Below, one piece after another: positions 1-12,678 of a DNA stretch of 64,000 nucleotides. The stretch lies in NCBI GenBank assembly GCA_963377175.1, contig CAUJNA010003828.1:137001-201000 (forward strand), given 5' to 3'. Every line of letters begins with the position of its first letter. The stretch's first letter is position 1. The notes under the pieces are model-generated. The model worked only from the letters and a program-made list of their open reading frames with translations. It was not told where the DNA came from and did no database searches. This stretch comes from Effrenium voratum (taxonomy: Eukaryota; Sar; Dinophyceae; Suessiales; Symbiodiniaceae). Both the position numbers and the translations under genes were made by a program.

Positions 1-7
1 GGCTCGC

Positions 8-56
8 CTGCCGTCAGTTCTTTCGCGGCGCCCCGCAAAGCCTCTCGGAGTTCTTC
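8..56 (-). CDS. Coiled-coil micro-exon (EELREALRGAAKELTA)
   Basis: 49 nt with acceptor AGCAG|GAAG and GC donor GGCAG|GCGA at the very edge of the window. It shows that the minus-strand chain runs off the left end. Confidence 0.5.
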
Positions 57-1076
57 CTGCTGACAGGGAAGGACCCTGAGACCAAAAGTCCTCCCCGAGT
101 TGGTTTCCTTTCGGAAATCCCCTTCCGGTTCATTCCCTCATTTCCTGAGCGCCAGCAAGATAGGTGTCCTTTTGGTAAAACAATTAGATGGGGTTCCCTG
201 GTAAATGGATGGCATAAAACTCATCGAAGCCAGTGGAACCACTCTATTTCTAAGCGAACTAACCTAAATAGGACACCTATGGTCATGAAGAAACCATTGT
301 TGGGTGTAAGTATGGTCCATCTAAAACCATGCATGTGGAGAAATGACAAGAATCATGAACATGATTTAAGCCTTAGGTGTGGTGTGTCCGTTGGTATGTA
401 AGTTGGCCCTTCGAATTGCGTCGATTTATTTTGAGGGTACCCCCTGGAAAACCAGATCCATCTTTGAAAAACAACATTTTCCGTAGGCCAACAGAGGAAA
501 TCCACAAATGATGCAAGAGAAAAACCCACAAGCAAAATCAATCAAACACGGGGTTGTCGCCTCCGTCATAGGCAAGCCAGTTTCAGCCCCAGGCAAGTTT
601 GTCACTTGAGGAGGTCTGGGATTCGAACCTTGCGGGATCTGCAGGGGGGAATGACAACATCAGCAAATATATATCTATATATATATATATATATATAATA
701 TATATATATATAAATAACACCCACACGCACGCAAACGTGCATGTGCGTGTGGTTGCGCGTGTTTGTTTGATTGTTTGCTTGCTAGTTAGTTGATTAATTA
801 GTTGGTTGGTTCGCTGGTTAGATATTTGCTTAGCTAGCGAGCGAGTACTTAGTTTTCCGTGCGTGTATTTGTTTGCTTGTTTGCTTGCTTAGTCTCTCCG
901 AAGCCACAATCGACACATTTAGATGCGCTCACCAAGAAACAGTTGAAACACAAAAGCAAACAACACGGCAAAACAAATTCCAACAAGCTGGAAGAACGCG
1001 CCTCAAAACCAAGCTGAACACAGGGTGCCAACCCCTAAAGCCTGCGCCCCCCCCCCCCCCCCGGTATCCCGGTATC
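57..1076. other. No gene seen; TA run
   Basis: Presumed intron. Contains an AT dinucleotide run at 664-715 and GTTTGCTTG-type short repeats at 750-890. Confidence 0.5.
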
Positions 1077-1124
1077 CTGAGAGATGCCGCTCTGCTCTGC
1101 CAAGGACTTGGGGTACAGCAGCTC
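1077..1124 (-). CDS. Micro-exon (ELLYPKSLAEQSGISQ)
   Basis: 48 nt, phase 0 at both ends, with acceptor GCCCAG|GAG and GA donor TCTCAG|GATA. Confidence 0.45.
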
Positions 1125-1782
1125 CTGGGCGAAGATCTATGCATTCCTGCATCTCCCCCGCTCTCTCTATATATACATATTGGTTTGGATTGGTTGGGGG
1201 GGTGGAATTATTCTTGGGTAATCCGAGTCATCCCCCCGTGTTCTTTTTCAGCCAGCCTGGGTAGTTTGAGGATACAGAAAAATATTGGAGAAACACCCAC
1301 ATGGCTCTCTACAAAACGCCGCTCTGTTGGGTGAAATGGACACTGCCACTACCACTAAACCAACTGAAAACCTAAAAAGCGAAGTGGATCGCCAAGTGGC
1401 CATGGGTCAAAAGCCAAGTTGTACACGCAGTGAACATTCGATTCAATCCAACCACTAAAATAGATTCTAAAATGGGTGGTGAATTCACCTACCCCAAAAT
1501 GGGATCCCGTTGATCCCGTTGGCTTTGACCCACAGCTATATATATATATATATGTATATATAATCATGCATTGATTTCTTGTCATGCATACGTACGTGTA
1601 CCTACAGATGCAAACACATACACATATTTAAGTACATGTGTACATATGTATATAAAATATATATATGGCGGTTGGCTGAAACTCCTTGCTCCGGAAATGC
1701 CATCCTCGTGGAACAACGACGCTTTTCGCGCCTCCATCGCGGAGCTTTCGCGGGGCTATTGTCACAACATGCGACACACAAG

Positions 1783-1965
1783 TGGTACACGAAGTATGCT
1801 TGCGCAGTCCCGGCTCGAAAGTCGCGACGTTCAGTACGAAAGTAGTGCTCGAAGTAACCCTCCGCAGCTGCAGATTCAAAGTCAAAACTTTTGAGTTCTA
1901 AAGTAGTACGCGAAGGCGCACTTCTGCAGCCCCAGCTCGAAAGCCGTGCAGCAGGACTGCGGGGG
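1783..1965. repeat. Three ~60-bp tandem repeats
   Basis: Units start near 1783, 1843 and 1904 with AGT(G/A)GT(A/G)C(A/T/G)CGAAG and share a CAGxxxC..CTCGAAAG centre. A block around CATCGCGGAGCTTTCGCGG at 1736 also recurs near 2203. Confidence 0.65.
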
Positions 1966-3027
1966 ACCCGTCCGTTGGCCACTCACATGTCCGGAAACTG
2001 GCAGGGAGGTCCATCGACTTGTCGCGAAACCACCGACGGCTTCCTGGGGATTGCTTGTGCAGAGACGTGTTCTCGCTGCAATCCTCAGACCTCGTGGTCC
2101 GACCAACTTTGGAGTGTGTCTGCGTGAACATAGTTCATCGTTCCATCTTCCTCCTAGCAACCCCGACTAAACAAAGCCTTCCCGGAAAAAATGCGCGACC
2201 TCCATTGCGAAGCTTTCGCGGAGGACAGCACTGAGACCAAAATGTCTTGCCCTTCATGTCTGAATGCAAGCACCTTACGGAACCTCGGGGGGAAAACCAA
2301 GTCAGGGATTCTATCTAGTGCGAAGTTGTCTCCTGGAGGCAGTCGCACCTCGTCTACCACGCATGCTTTACGGTATCCGCGCGCAGCATTCAGCACTGTA
2401 TCTACCACTGGCTTCTGGTGCAGAGCAGCAGCTCTTAAAACCAGCACTGTCTTCTGCGCGATGTCGAATGGAAGCGTAGGCACCCCATCCTGCGCACATT
2501 CTACTTGATGCTGGCAAATCCGGCTGCTTTGTTCTCCGCTGGGATCTTGATCACACGCTTGGTCTTCTTTGGCGTCTTCTTCTGCCCGCAAGGCAAAAGG
2601 GCCAAGATGCTGTTCCCCATCCTGGGTCCCTGGGATCCCGCTACCTCAAAGCCGAGGGGGGGGGTCCCACAATTCCATTTATTCAGTCTTCCCCACGAAA
2701 GGGAAAATGGAACCCTAAATGGAGATCTCCAGGGGTCGAAATCCCCCCTCCCCCAATTCCATTTGAAGAGGGTGGGGATTCCCCGGGTACGACGTGGCCC
2801 GAGGGGAACACGCAACCCTCGGCTAGACCTCTCCCCCCTCTCTCCCCGGAAGCCGCCTTGCAAGATTCGCGTTTTGGGCGGAGGCATGCCGGGCGGACGG
2901 CGACCCACACGTGCTGCAGGTATTGATGCAATATGCGTGGTAAATATATGTATATATATATAGATATGTAAATATAATTATATATATATATTGAATATTA
3001 TAAATGCATTGTATACCCAGTCGGTAC
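1966..3027. other. Unresolved stretch; coding-like minus frame
   Basis: A minus frame of 145 codons at 2154-2591 (for example AQKTVLVLRAAALHQKPVVD) is protein-like but has no recognised family or splice sites. The TA-rich end at 2950-2990 holds no gene. Confidence 0.3.
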
Positions 3028-3106
3028 CTTTTGTAAACAACTGGTGCTCGCTGAGTCCGCGGGCAAAGTAGACCAGGCGCTCGCTCAGCTCTGGCAGCCG
3101 TCGGAC
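3028..3106 (-). CDS. Micro-exon (VRRLPELSERLVYFARGLSE)
   Basis: 79 nt with acceptor GCCAG|GTC and GT donor AAAAG|GTAC; it enters in phase 0 and leaves in phase 1. Amphipathic helix. Confidence 0.5.
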
Positions 3107-3937
3107 CTGGCCAAAGAGGCGACCAAAAAGGCAGGGCCTCCCAAAGACTAAGCTTTCGATATGAAGAGGGGATTTTGTATCACAGAAGTGGGAATAAGCC
3201 GCTTGATCCCAAAATCCTGGCCTTGATATGGGGAAATTGGGTCGAGGTGTTTGCGGGAAAAGATGGGTGCACCCCCCCTGTCCCTGAAGTAGCAATAGAT
3301 TACACATGGAATTTTGAGATATCTCCATATTCTGGGAAGACAAATGAGTTGTTTCATACGGGTAGTGTCCGGCTTTGTTTTTAGGTGCTGAATGACTGCC
3401 AATATCTTGCTATGATCATGGCCTCAGTTGCCTTTCAACTGCCCCACCACCCATGTCCAACTCTTTGGGCCCCTTACATTGAGACTCTGACGTGTTGGAT
3501 CTGAGCAATCCTGCTTTCATTTCTCGAAAAGCTGAAACCGGACCGTGCATCCAAGGTCCAGCAACCGGCTTGCTTTTTGTTTTTTTCTTTTCGGTGAAAA
3601 GACGTAGCTGATGCACTGTTGAACTGACCATAATATCCAAACCAGCCGCTAATCAACTAACTACCTCATGCTTGTGACGCTCTAAATAGGGGCCATTGTA
3701 CACAAAGAAAAGCCTCTATCTCGCGCGTGAAACTCTTGTATGTGCTGGTAATGGAAAGCAGAAGCTTGGTGACAGTCTACCCAAAAGTTTCACTTTCTGC
3801 ATTGGATCAACGGTTTCAAACGCCAAAGCGTCATGTGGATGTTAGATCCACATGTCTTTCAGTGGATAAAGCGAAGTGTCTTTGAGCCCCGGACTCCCAC
3901 TACCTTGACATGTGTCTTGGTGCACTCATTAGAATGG

Positions 3938-4128
3938 CTAAGGATTCAATACAAAGTCCTTCAACTTTAGCCTTATCAAACACATGTTCATCGCACACGG
4001 GGCAAGCACGCATTTCAACGCGTAAGTCTTCATTCCATCACGGATGACAGCGACCATTTCCCTCCGATGCATCCGCGCCAGCGGAAGCTTCACAAACTCC
4101 TGCATCAGCACTGACACGTTGACGTTGC
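3938..4128 (-). CDS. 63-codon exon ending in a stop
   Basis: Acceptor TTCCGCAG|GCAACG opens NVNVSVLMQEFVKLPLARMH, then RREMVAVIRDGMKTYALKC, with a TAG at 3938. Protein-like composition, no family recognised. A second charged frame (AVLEGKTAVKPATRRAALQE) lies immediately upstream at 4174-4265 and may be the preceding exon. Confidence 0.4.
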
Positions 4129-4867
4129 CTGCGGAAGAATAACGAGGTCCAAGCCAGCGAGTTTTTTGAAGAATCAAGCAGGTGGCTCGTCTTTTTCTTG
4201 GAGCGCTGCTCTCCTTGTTGCTGGCTTCACCGCAGTTTTGCCCTCTAGAACTGCCTCGATTTGGTCAGATTGGCTAGATTTGGTGTGGCAGGTGAAGGCG
4301 TCCAAGTGTCCAATAATAGAATATCTGCTTCGCGTTTGAGGGGTCCCCAAGTTCAGTTTGACCATCTTGACGATTCAGGCAAGCATGGTGTGGATCCTTT
4401 GGTAGAATGGCATGCTGTCTATGACTTTTCGCTCATGGCAGCTGTACATGGACAAACTTTGATGTACGCTTCAACATGGTACACGCATGAACATCCATGT
4501 TACACTTTGAGTTGAAACAGGCTGGGGGTGCTATATATTCTGTTCAGAACATTTGGGACGAGAACGGTGTGTCATGAAGAAAACCACTCACTTCCAATAA
4601 TTGATGACGGCAAGTGATTCAAGATCGATATCTTTGTCCAAAGCTCTCGGAAGTAATTCAGCGCTTGGGTCATACTGATATCACCCTCAGTTTCTCCTTT
4701 TCGAGTTCATGCCCCAAGCCGCGGACATACTTTACCCGCCCAAATACCCTCCCACCCAACATGCAACCTGACACGGGGTGGAAGACCCTTCCGCTGGCAT
4801 GGCTTTAATGGCTCAAAACATGGCCCATCCCATTTGGAGGTTCCTGCACGCGCCAAGTATCAATCGT

Positions 4868-4982
4868 CTCAGTTGTTCAGTGACCCTGAAAAAAAAGGAA
4901 ACCCGTTTTTGGGCTTGGACCATTTTAGTGGGGCAGCCACTAAAAAAAAATGAAAAATAATTGGGGCCACTGAACAAGTGAG
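4868..4982. mobile_element. Family-A MITE, copy 1
   Basis: 115 bp with terminal inverted repeats CTCAGTTGTTCAGTG ... CACTGAACAAGTGAG and a TCGT duplication at 4864-4867 / 4983-4986. Internal core shared by all copies: GTGGGGCAGCCAC flanked by A-rich runs. Confidence 0.85.
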
Positions 4983-5559
4983 TCGTGCTATTTGAGCACC
5001 CAAACAGTACGACTTGGATGGATGCTGATTCCCGGCAAGACGCAATTCCACACTCAAGGACGTTTGGCCGGACATTTGAGTCACACTGGGTTCATTTAAA
5101 GTGTGACAACAGTGACATCCTCCAAAAGAAAACCTTAAATGGTTGCCACAAGTACTTTTGAGAACTTCTCAAAATATTCACTTTCTTGGACCCAGTCACT
5201 GAGTCACACTGGCACAATGCAGTTCAAGGGCACGTATTGCACACCTGGTTTTTGTCCGGGTGTGGAGTTCTGAGGCTACTTTCCTGGGGGCCCAGAACCA
5301 TACCTCGGTTGCGAAATCTGCGAAGCCCTGCTAAAAGTTTTTAACTTTTAGTGGTTTAATACGGAAAACCCGAATTCGTTGGCAAAAAGTTGTTGAGTCC
5401 TAACAGCCCTTGGCAACATGCAAAGAAATAAAAGGTCAAGCTCTTGGGGCCATGACTATGGACCAAACTGGGGAATCCAAAAGGCGCCAAAGATACCCAA
5501 CTTCTTGGGCCGATGCGCCAAAGGCTGAAACGAACTTTCCCCTCCCCCCTCCCGCCGGC

Positions 5560-5623
5560 CTCCCTCCAAGGCCTCCAAGGGCAACAGCTCCGGCATGGAC
5601 TCCAAGGCCTCATCTTCCATTTG
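5560..5623 (-). CDS. Micro-exon (QMEDEALESMPELLPLEALE)
   Basis: The frame starts at or inside the end of a family-D element: either TTAAG|CAAATG at 5623 or the terminal GGAAG|ATGAG nine or so bases later. Either way the acceptor AG is supplied by the repeat's inverted terminus. The donor is uncertain. Confidence 0.4.
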
Positions 5624-5749
5624 CTTAAGACCCCCGGGGAAAAAAAATACATATATATATCTAAAAAAAAAACATATTTCCAGTAGTGCTGAATTCGTGC
5701 TAAAACCAACAAAGGGAAAACCACACAGATTCATTTCAGCAAGTGGAAG
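5614..5749. mobile_element. Family-D MITE, copy 1
   Basis: 136 bp with terminal inverted repeats CTTCCATTTGCTTAAG ... TTTCAGCAAGTGGAAG and TCAT duplication (5610-5613 / 5750-5753). It abuts the micro-exon at 5560-5623 and appears to supply its acceptor. Contains a TA-rich stretch. Confidence 0.8.
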
Positions 5750-6529
5750 TCATCCATGTTCTCCTTTCGAGCGGCCGTTAAACACGACGCCTCGAAATCT
5801 GGGGGTGTCGTTTGGGTTTCCCCGTGGAGGAAACACCCCACTGGTCGCCTTTTCCTTCATGGGTTTCCCCAACCATCCCCCAAAATCGTAGCCTCAAAAC
5901 ACCAAAGCATGGATTTGGGGGGGGAAACTGGACTTTAGACGAGGTGGTTAAATGGGAGAAGTCTGAAAAGTGACAACACGATATCCCTCTGAGCATATCC
6001 TTTTGATTTCCTTTCGAACAAACCAAGTAGTCTCGATAACACGCACCCAAACGAAGAGCCTCGAGACGTGAAGCCCGTGGAGATGGAAGAAGGCAGTTGT
6101 TTCGAGGCAGAACATTTCACCTCTCTGCGGGAGCCTACGTTACAACGGTACTACGCGATTTTTACTTTTGGCTGATCTTTAGGTGCGCCAATGGCTATTC
6201 GTTGGTTTCCCTCCAGTTCGCCGTTGTGATCCTGCCATCAATGTTTCCACTTGCCAGGGTTCCATTTTGGAATTCCGGCTTTTTGAGCCACAGCCACTAC
6301 TGTGGATGGTTGCGAAATTCATTTCGCACCACCTAAGAAACCCTGGAAGGATGATGTCCCTATAAATAGCAACAAACGCATACTCATGGTTCCCATTGTT
6401 TCAACATGGTGCAGAGTTTTGTCCACCCACAGTATGTTGTTCATCTGAAGATCACTCCCAAAACGGTGGTTTCTGTTTGGTGGAAAAGGCAATGTGAAGA
6501 TGCCAAGTAGCTAAGTAGCCCGGTACATC

Positions 6530-6592
6530 CCAAAGCTGAAATAGTGACTGCTCGCTGGCCTGCTCAAAGTCATCCTCCAGGTCGCTAGGGAT
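6530..6592 (-). CDS. Micro-exon, acidic (IPSDLEDDFEQASEQSLFQL)
   Basis: Acceptor TGCCAG|ATC and possible GA donor TTTGG|GATG bound 63 nt. The donor is weak because no AG precedes it. Confidence 0.4.
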
Positions 6593-6933
6593 CTGGCAGC
6601 AAAAAGAGTGCAAACGTCGAGAACTCGGCATGTGCACTCCCTGGAAATCAACAGGAAGCTCCGAAGCTTTCATTTTTTAATTTGTTTTATTTTTTATATA
6701 TATTTTTGCGGGTTAGTCAAGAAACAACATGTTTGGATACTCCTAACATAAAAGTCCGCCGAGGGAGTACTTAAAACTGCACGGCAGCCGATCGAGTCGC
6801 ATGAGCTTTGCCGAGATGTTGTCAGAAACAAGGAGTCCCCAGCAAACGCAGCATATGCCAAACTTAGGCTATGACACCACGATGCGAGAAAGAGTTCGAA
6901 CACGTTGCAGTGGCAAGTCACAAGTCTTTTCGC

Positions 6934-6984
6934 CTCCTGCTCGCTTACATTGTTGTAAACCTCCGGCAGGTTCTTCAGCATCGC
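6934..6984 (-). CDS. Micro-exon (AMLKNLPEVYNNVSEQE)
   Basis: 51 nt, phase 0 at both ends, with acceptor CGCCAG|GCG and GC donor CAGGAG|GCGA. It sits just left of the CA microsatellite. Confidence 0.45.
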
Positions 6985-7068
6985 CTGGCGGGCTGCGCAC
7001 TGGCAAATGCCTCGACAAGAGGACACTGCCAGCCGCAAAAAAGCAATTGTACCGGAAGACATGATAAT

Positions 7069-7660
<592 letters not shown>

Positions 7661-8137
7661 CAAACTATGACGGAACGATCAGAGGTGTGCCAACATGTAG
7701 TCACGCGTATGTTCTTCCCTGGTGCCATGACTTGCATGTGCAGAAGGTAATAGAAGGTATACACAAATATTGCGTCATGAACCGCTGATTTGACATTGCA
7801 AACCAAGAGACCTTTGTTGATGAAGAGGGTTGCTCCAAAGAAGCTGTCAGGATAGAAAGTGGACCCCTGGACAACAACAGGAGCCACCAAGTTTCTACCC
7901 CGTCCGTTTGAGGTCTGGAACCCTGAAAGGCTGTTTCTCCGACTGGGCTCATGACAGTGAGATCATTCGCTCTTTTTTTTAACGCTATGACATGGCCATC
8001 TGGGAAATTCAAAGGGAGCGCCCCCCAAAATAGGTGGTTTATTTTTGCCCAAAAGGCAAACATGCAAAAACAGAGCTTCACTCATACCCACACAAACACA
8101 TCTCTTGGCCCAGCCAAGAGAAGCGGCGACGGAGCGC

Positions 8138-8222
8138 CTGGCAGGCGCTGCCCCCGGGCACTGAGACGCTCTGCAGCGTGCTGAGCAAACCCAGCAGCCG
8201 CTGCACGCCTTCGGAGATCCGG
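8138..8222 (-). CDS. Micro-exon (EGVQRLLGLLSTLQSV)
   Basis: The frame SDRISEGVQRLLGLLSTLQS continues VSVPGGSACQ to a GC donor (TGCCAG|GCGC). The acceptor is one of two AGs near 8213-8222. Leu-rich helix. Confidence 0.45.
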
Positions 8223-8731
8223 TCGCTCGGGGACCCCTCACCCCCCCCGCCCCATTTTTGGTGGGTTTTTAACGCAAGGTTTTTTTGGCTTGAGGGTAAC
8301 CAGGAAAACTGCCAACCACTGTTGGACAAAATCCGTTCTCACCCATTTGGAAGCCATGGGAAGCCATTATTGGTTGGTATTTACGCGGGAGTCGAGCCAT
8401 TCTAGGGTGTCCTTAGCGGTGCGAAATGGAATTCGTCCATCCACAGCTCTGAGATGGCGCTACCGAAGCTGCCCAAAAGGAAACCATGGGGCACCATGCG
8501 CTACTCCGATCGGCTCCAAAAGGCAAAGCAAACTTCGATGCCGGAACGGCTCCCGAAAGGAACCACCAGCGGAACGGGTATATAACCACTTAAAGGGTAT
8601 ACACGCTGATTTCCTTTGGCGGTGGTTGGGGGGTAGTGAAAAACATCTCAGAGTGCAATTTTCCGGCTGCAGTGCTATCGAGGCACCGATATTTGAATCG
8701 CCAATTCGATACTTGTAGCACATGGCTGCGC

Positions 8732-9064
8732 TTAGCATGTGAGATGGTGACTAACGTCGAACAGTGTTAGCTTCATTCTTCCGGTGAAACATGTAATGTG
8801 CTGTTTCGGCGACCATATTTTCTCGTGCAGCATGGCTAAGGTTGTAAGTTGCGCCGCTTGCATGGGAGTCATGGATTGCCGCTCGGAAATAAATGACACC
8901 TCGCGTCCATTGGCGCTCCAAGATGCCATTACCACGAGGGCAGTCCTTGGCACTCCGCCTTGCACCACAAGAGCCCTGCTCTGAAAGCTGGCACGCTGGC
9001 TGGGGAGAGTCCCAAAGAATGCACTGGCGCTGAAAGCCAGCATAAGTCTTTGTCTCACTGTCAC
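8732..9064 (-). CDS. 110-codon open frame, unrecognised
   Basis: Open minus frame including MLAFSASAFFGTLPSQRASF, ALVVMASWSANGREVSFISE and MTPMQAAQLTTLAMLHEKIW. Composition is protein-like and not repetitive. No splice sites or family assigned; it may be part of one exon. Confidence 0.25.
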   Translation of the reverse strand: MTVRQRLMLAFSASAFFGTLPSQRASFQSRALVVQGGVPRTALVVMASWSANGREVSFISERQSMTPMQAAQLTTLAMLHEKIWSPKQHITCFTGRMKLTLFDVSHHLTC

Positions 9065-12000
9065 GCCTGTGGCCTAAGATTCGTTTCCCTTTGAGCTCAA
9101 GCTGGCGTCACTCAGCTTGGAAGAAGTCAGATCCGGTTTCGCCGAACCGTGCCGTGAACACCGCCGGATTCTTTGGCTTCCGTTAGGGGCACCAAAGCCT
9201 TGGCTACAGGGCGGAATGGAATGGAATCCACGCATCTGTGATACAACGGAAGGGGCCTAACCCCAAAAACTAGTGTGTTCATGTATAGGGGGATGCCCTT
9301 GTATCACAGAAGTGGGGAGAAACCCCTTGATCCCACAACCCTGCTTTGCAACAAACTCTTGCCCAGTGAAGGGAAATGCCCCTGCCCCACAGCCTGGGGA
9401 GTACAGCAAGCGCACTGGCCGAGAGTTGGAGTCACCGATGACCTGCGACTCAATATGGCTGTTGTGTTGGATAAGGCCAGCATCTCGAGTGAAAGCAACT
9501 TCTGCCTTCTGTTGCACGAGATTTCAACGTGATGTTAATTACTCCGTCTCCAAATGAATCCACCTATTTGAGGTCGACGTGAATCTGCGTGCTCACGGGC
9601 CAAAACCTATGTTCTTCGCACATAGCCTAGATTGTACTTGACGGTTTCCGAATTTCCGTCAAGCCGAATCTCGACTGATAACCCACAACGCAACCTCACA
9701 ATCGCCGCTTTCCACAGGCTTACCAACCTGTATAAACCCGACAACGAGCTTGAAGAAAGAAACAAGGGGTATGAGGATCTTGAGCGCACAATCTGAGCGC
9801 ATGCCTTGCAATCGCTTGATTGAGACTCGGCTTCAAGTACGAACTGCGCACTATATGTTTGCCGTAGCTCTAGGCCGAATCCAACACATTAGCCAACCCA
9901 GTGCTTCAAACTTGTCAAAGAAAGAGTTCTCGCATGAACTTTCTTTGAGGTCAAAGGACAAGCCAACATATTTCAATCTAAAGATCCAACCCAATAGCAA
10001 TCAAGATTCGGCTTTATTAGTGGGTGTGATCTACAGCTATAAATCCAGACACAAGCGGCGGTTTTTATACGAGGGGCGGCAGAGCTTCCAAGCGGCATCG
10101 CCCCCAAGCCCCTGCCTCAAGGCTGCCGTCCTCGACACCTCGAATCGAAGACTATTTGGGTAGACTTGCAACAGCAACTCCTTCCTGTGTCCCTTGACAC
10201 GTTTAAGTGTAAGCCCCCCTCTTTGTCGTTTTAAAGGAAATGAAAAGGAACCTGCAAGGAAGCCGGCCCCTTTTTCGGGCAGGGAGCCCACTGACAGCGG
10301 GCTGAGAGGGCCTTCGGAACATGGCGCGCATCATTGGAGCGAGTCATAGCCGCACTGCAGGAAAGAATGGGGACAACTGTTCACAGAAAGGGCTGAGGCA
10401 GTTGCCATTCCGCTGCAATCTTAGTCTCTGCCCCAAGTGCGGTTAACTTGAAGATATGTGGCAGGTAGGAGGCATACGTACATGTTTTTGGTTTAGCCTT
10501 TTGCCCGGCTAATCCGTTTTGGTTCTTCTGTCAGGCAAAATTCAGCTGCGACATGCACTCATCATTCTCACTTCCTCTGACAACTACCGACAGCTGTTGC
10601 CAAGTTGCCAACGCTTCACGCATACAAGTATATCACCCATTTCTATGTGTATGTTTGCTGGGCCCCAAATCATGCCCTGTTCAGCCGCGGCCAGTCTTCC
10701 AACGGATGGCTGCTTGCACAACCTGCACACATCTGTCTCCATATCCACCGGCTTCAACTGAGGTGCCGCGCTAGCAACGGGACCTGCTGCGTCATCCTCA
10801 CGAGGGACATGGTGCGGGCTCCGTGTTTTTGCTTTTTGGGAATCACATATCTTGAAATCGCGCCTGGGGGGGGGGGGGGTCCCGGTGCTTTATTTTCGTT
10901 TTTTAAATGACGCCTGGGGGGTCCAGGTGTTTCTTGGTTGAGATCACGCCTGGGGGGGTCCCGGTGTTTTGCTGTTTGTTGCATTCATGCCGGTGGGCCG
11001 GGGTGTTTTTTCTTTTGAATTCACGCCTTGGGGCTCCGCTTGCTTTGTTGAATTCACGCGTCTGGGCCCTGGTGTTGTTTCTGTTGAAGTCACGCTTGGG
11101 GGTCCGGCCCCCAGGAGTGATTTCAAAAGAAAAACGCCGGGACCCCCCAGGCGTGATTTCAATAAAAACCACCAGGAATCCCCGGGCGTGATTTCAGAAA
11201 AATATAACACCAGGACGCCCCAGGCGTGATTTCAAAATATGTGATTCCGAAAAGACAAGGACTGGAGCCGGCGGGTTTTTAAAACAAAACAGGACTTCCC
11301 AGGCGTGTTTTTGTTTGTTTTCCCCAACAGCTGAAAGAATGGGGTCTCAGCCCAGATAGGTTCCGGGGTGGTCTGGGGCGGCCCTGAGGCGGCCCTGAGG
11401 TAAGGTTCCACGAGGGTTCCACCAGGGTTCCACGAGGGGTTCCACGAGGTTCTGCGAGGGCTGCGGGGTGGTGCGAGCACTAAAAAGAGCACCGCATGCT
11501 GTTGGGGGTATCACCTGAGCTTATTTTAACAGCAACACCGGGATCGAGGTGTGTTTTTCTTTAGAATCTCCAGTCGCTCACTCACTTGCTTGCTCGCTTC
11601 GTCCGTGAAAAAAACCAACAACATAAGAATCCAAAATGAGGAATTCAACATAAGCACGGCTGGCGTAAGTTCAAAAAACAACAGAGGTTCCACGTGATGT
11701 GAAACCTTCCTTGAGTTGCGAGTCCGAGGAACCACACAATAGATGATCGCCCAATAATTCATTGCTAGCTAAGAATGTGAGTAAATCAGCGTGGCCTGGA
11801 TACATCCTGCCACCCTCGTTTCATCCCGACATCCCGTTGCAAATGGCACAAGGTCCCAGTTGGGAGCGTGTATGCCTTAGCACCTGGTCATCAAGCAGTC
11901 CTTCCGAGGGCAATGCTTCACCCTCAGACCAATCTCGACTCGATATGTGCCCCAGCAAATCAACAAACTACGCCGTAAACTGCAATCCGTGCCACTTGCG

Positions 12001-12511
12001 GCATCAAAGTCAGGCGATGCCAGTGATGTCATGTCCACCCCAGATTCAGCATGCATCGCACCGATGCCAACTGCGGTCCTTCAAAATGGGTTTATAGAAC
12101 CACGGATTGATTCAGACAGGTCGGAAGTGGACAATCTCTGTATGTGTTGGTCAAGCCAGCAGTTGTAGAAACGCACCCCAAGCAAAAATATCTCCCATTT
12201 CTTGGCCATCCCAAAATGGACATTGTGACAGACTCTTAAACACTCCTGTTTCACATCCCTTCTGAAAACGGATCCTTTTCACGGATCACCCCCCCCCCGT
12301 CCTGCGCCCTGCATCTCACGCGCGCCCGAGGGCAAATGCCTCCGGGGCTGCTGCATTAGCTTGACAAGGGTGGAAAGGGCGTGCCTTTTCTTTGAGGGAA
12401 CTTTTGGAACAAATCCAAAGGAACACCACCCTGCGGCTTGTTGTTTTGTGCTTCGAGGTTCGGAGCAACCCGGACGCCCTGGCTAGTCAGCTCCAAGTCT
12501 GGCTGCCTATC
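9065..12511. other. Presumed intronic stretch
   Basis: Holds a family-G element (9230-9352), the macropalindrome (10841-11246), a short CCACGAGGGTTCCACG repeat at 11408-11455 and a possible minus exon near 10138 (VSRTAALRQG). A plus frame at 11947-12168 is protein-like but unsupported. Confidence 0.4.
10841..11246. repeat. Macropalindrome built of internal repeats
   Basis: Outer ends are inverted: AATCACATATCTTGAAATC at 10841 and its near-complement at 11228-11246. Between them, about seven units of (A/G)TCACGCCTGGGG...GGTGTTTT run forward, then four run in reverse (CCCCAGGCGTGATTTC), with the turn near 11105. No gene is seen in it. Confidence 0.85.
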
Positions 12512-12678
12512 CTGGCAGCGAGATAGATCGTTCAAGTTGGTGCAGTACGTTTAAATTGTGCTTGTCCAAACTGCGCAGGTATTCTTGTTGGCATCGTTGG
12601 ATACCCACGGGCGACTCCAGGCGAAGCCTTTGGTGCGTCGCGTTCCCCAGTTTCGACCCAAAGCCGGGGCCCCGGTGC
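12512..12678 (-). CDS. 56-codon exon, unrecognised
   Basis: Acceptor TTCGCAG|GCAC and GA donor CTGCCAG|GATA bound 167 nt. The peptide runs GFGSKLGNATHQRLRLESPV and then RCQQEYLRSLDKHNLNVLHQ. Helical second half; no family recognised. The GA donor fits dinoflagellate usage. Confidence 0.45.

Noticed and set aside
2505..2963. Plus frame of 152 codons
   Set aside because: Composition is Pro/Gly/Arg-rich from G- and C-runs, and both strands are open; no splice logic.
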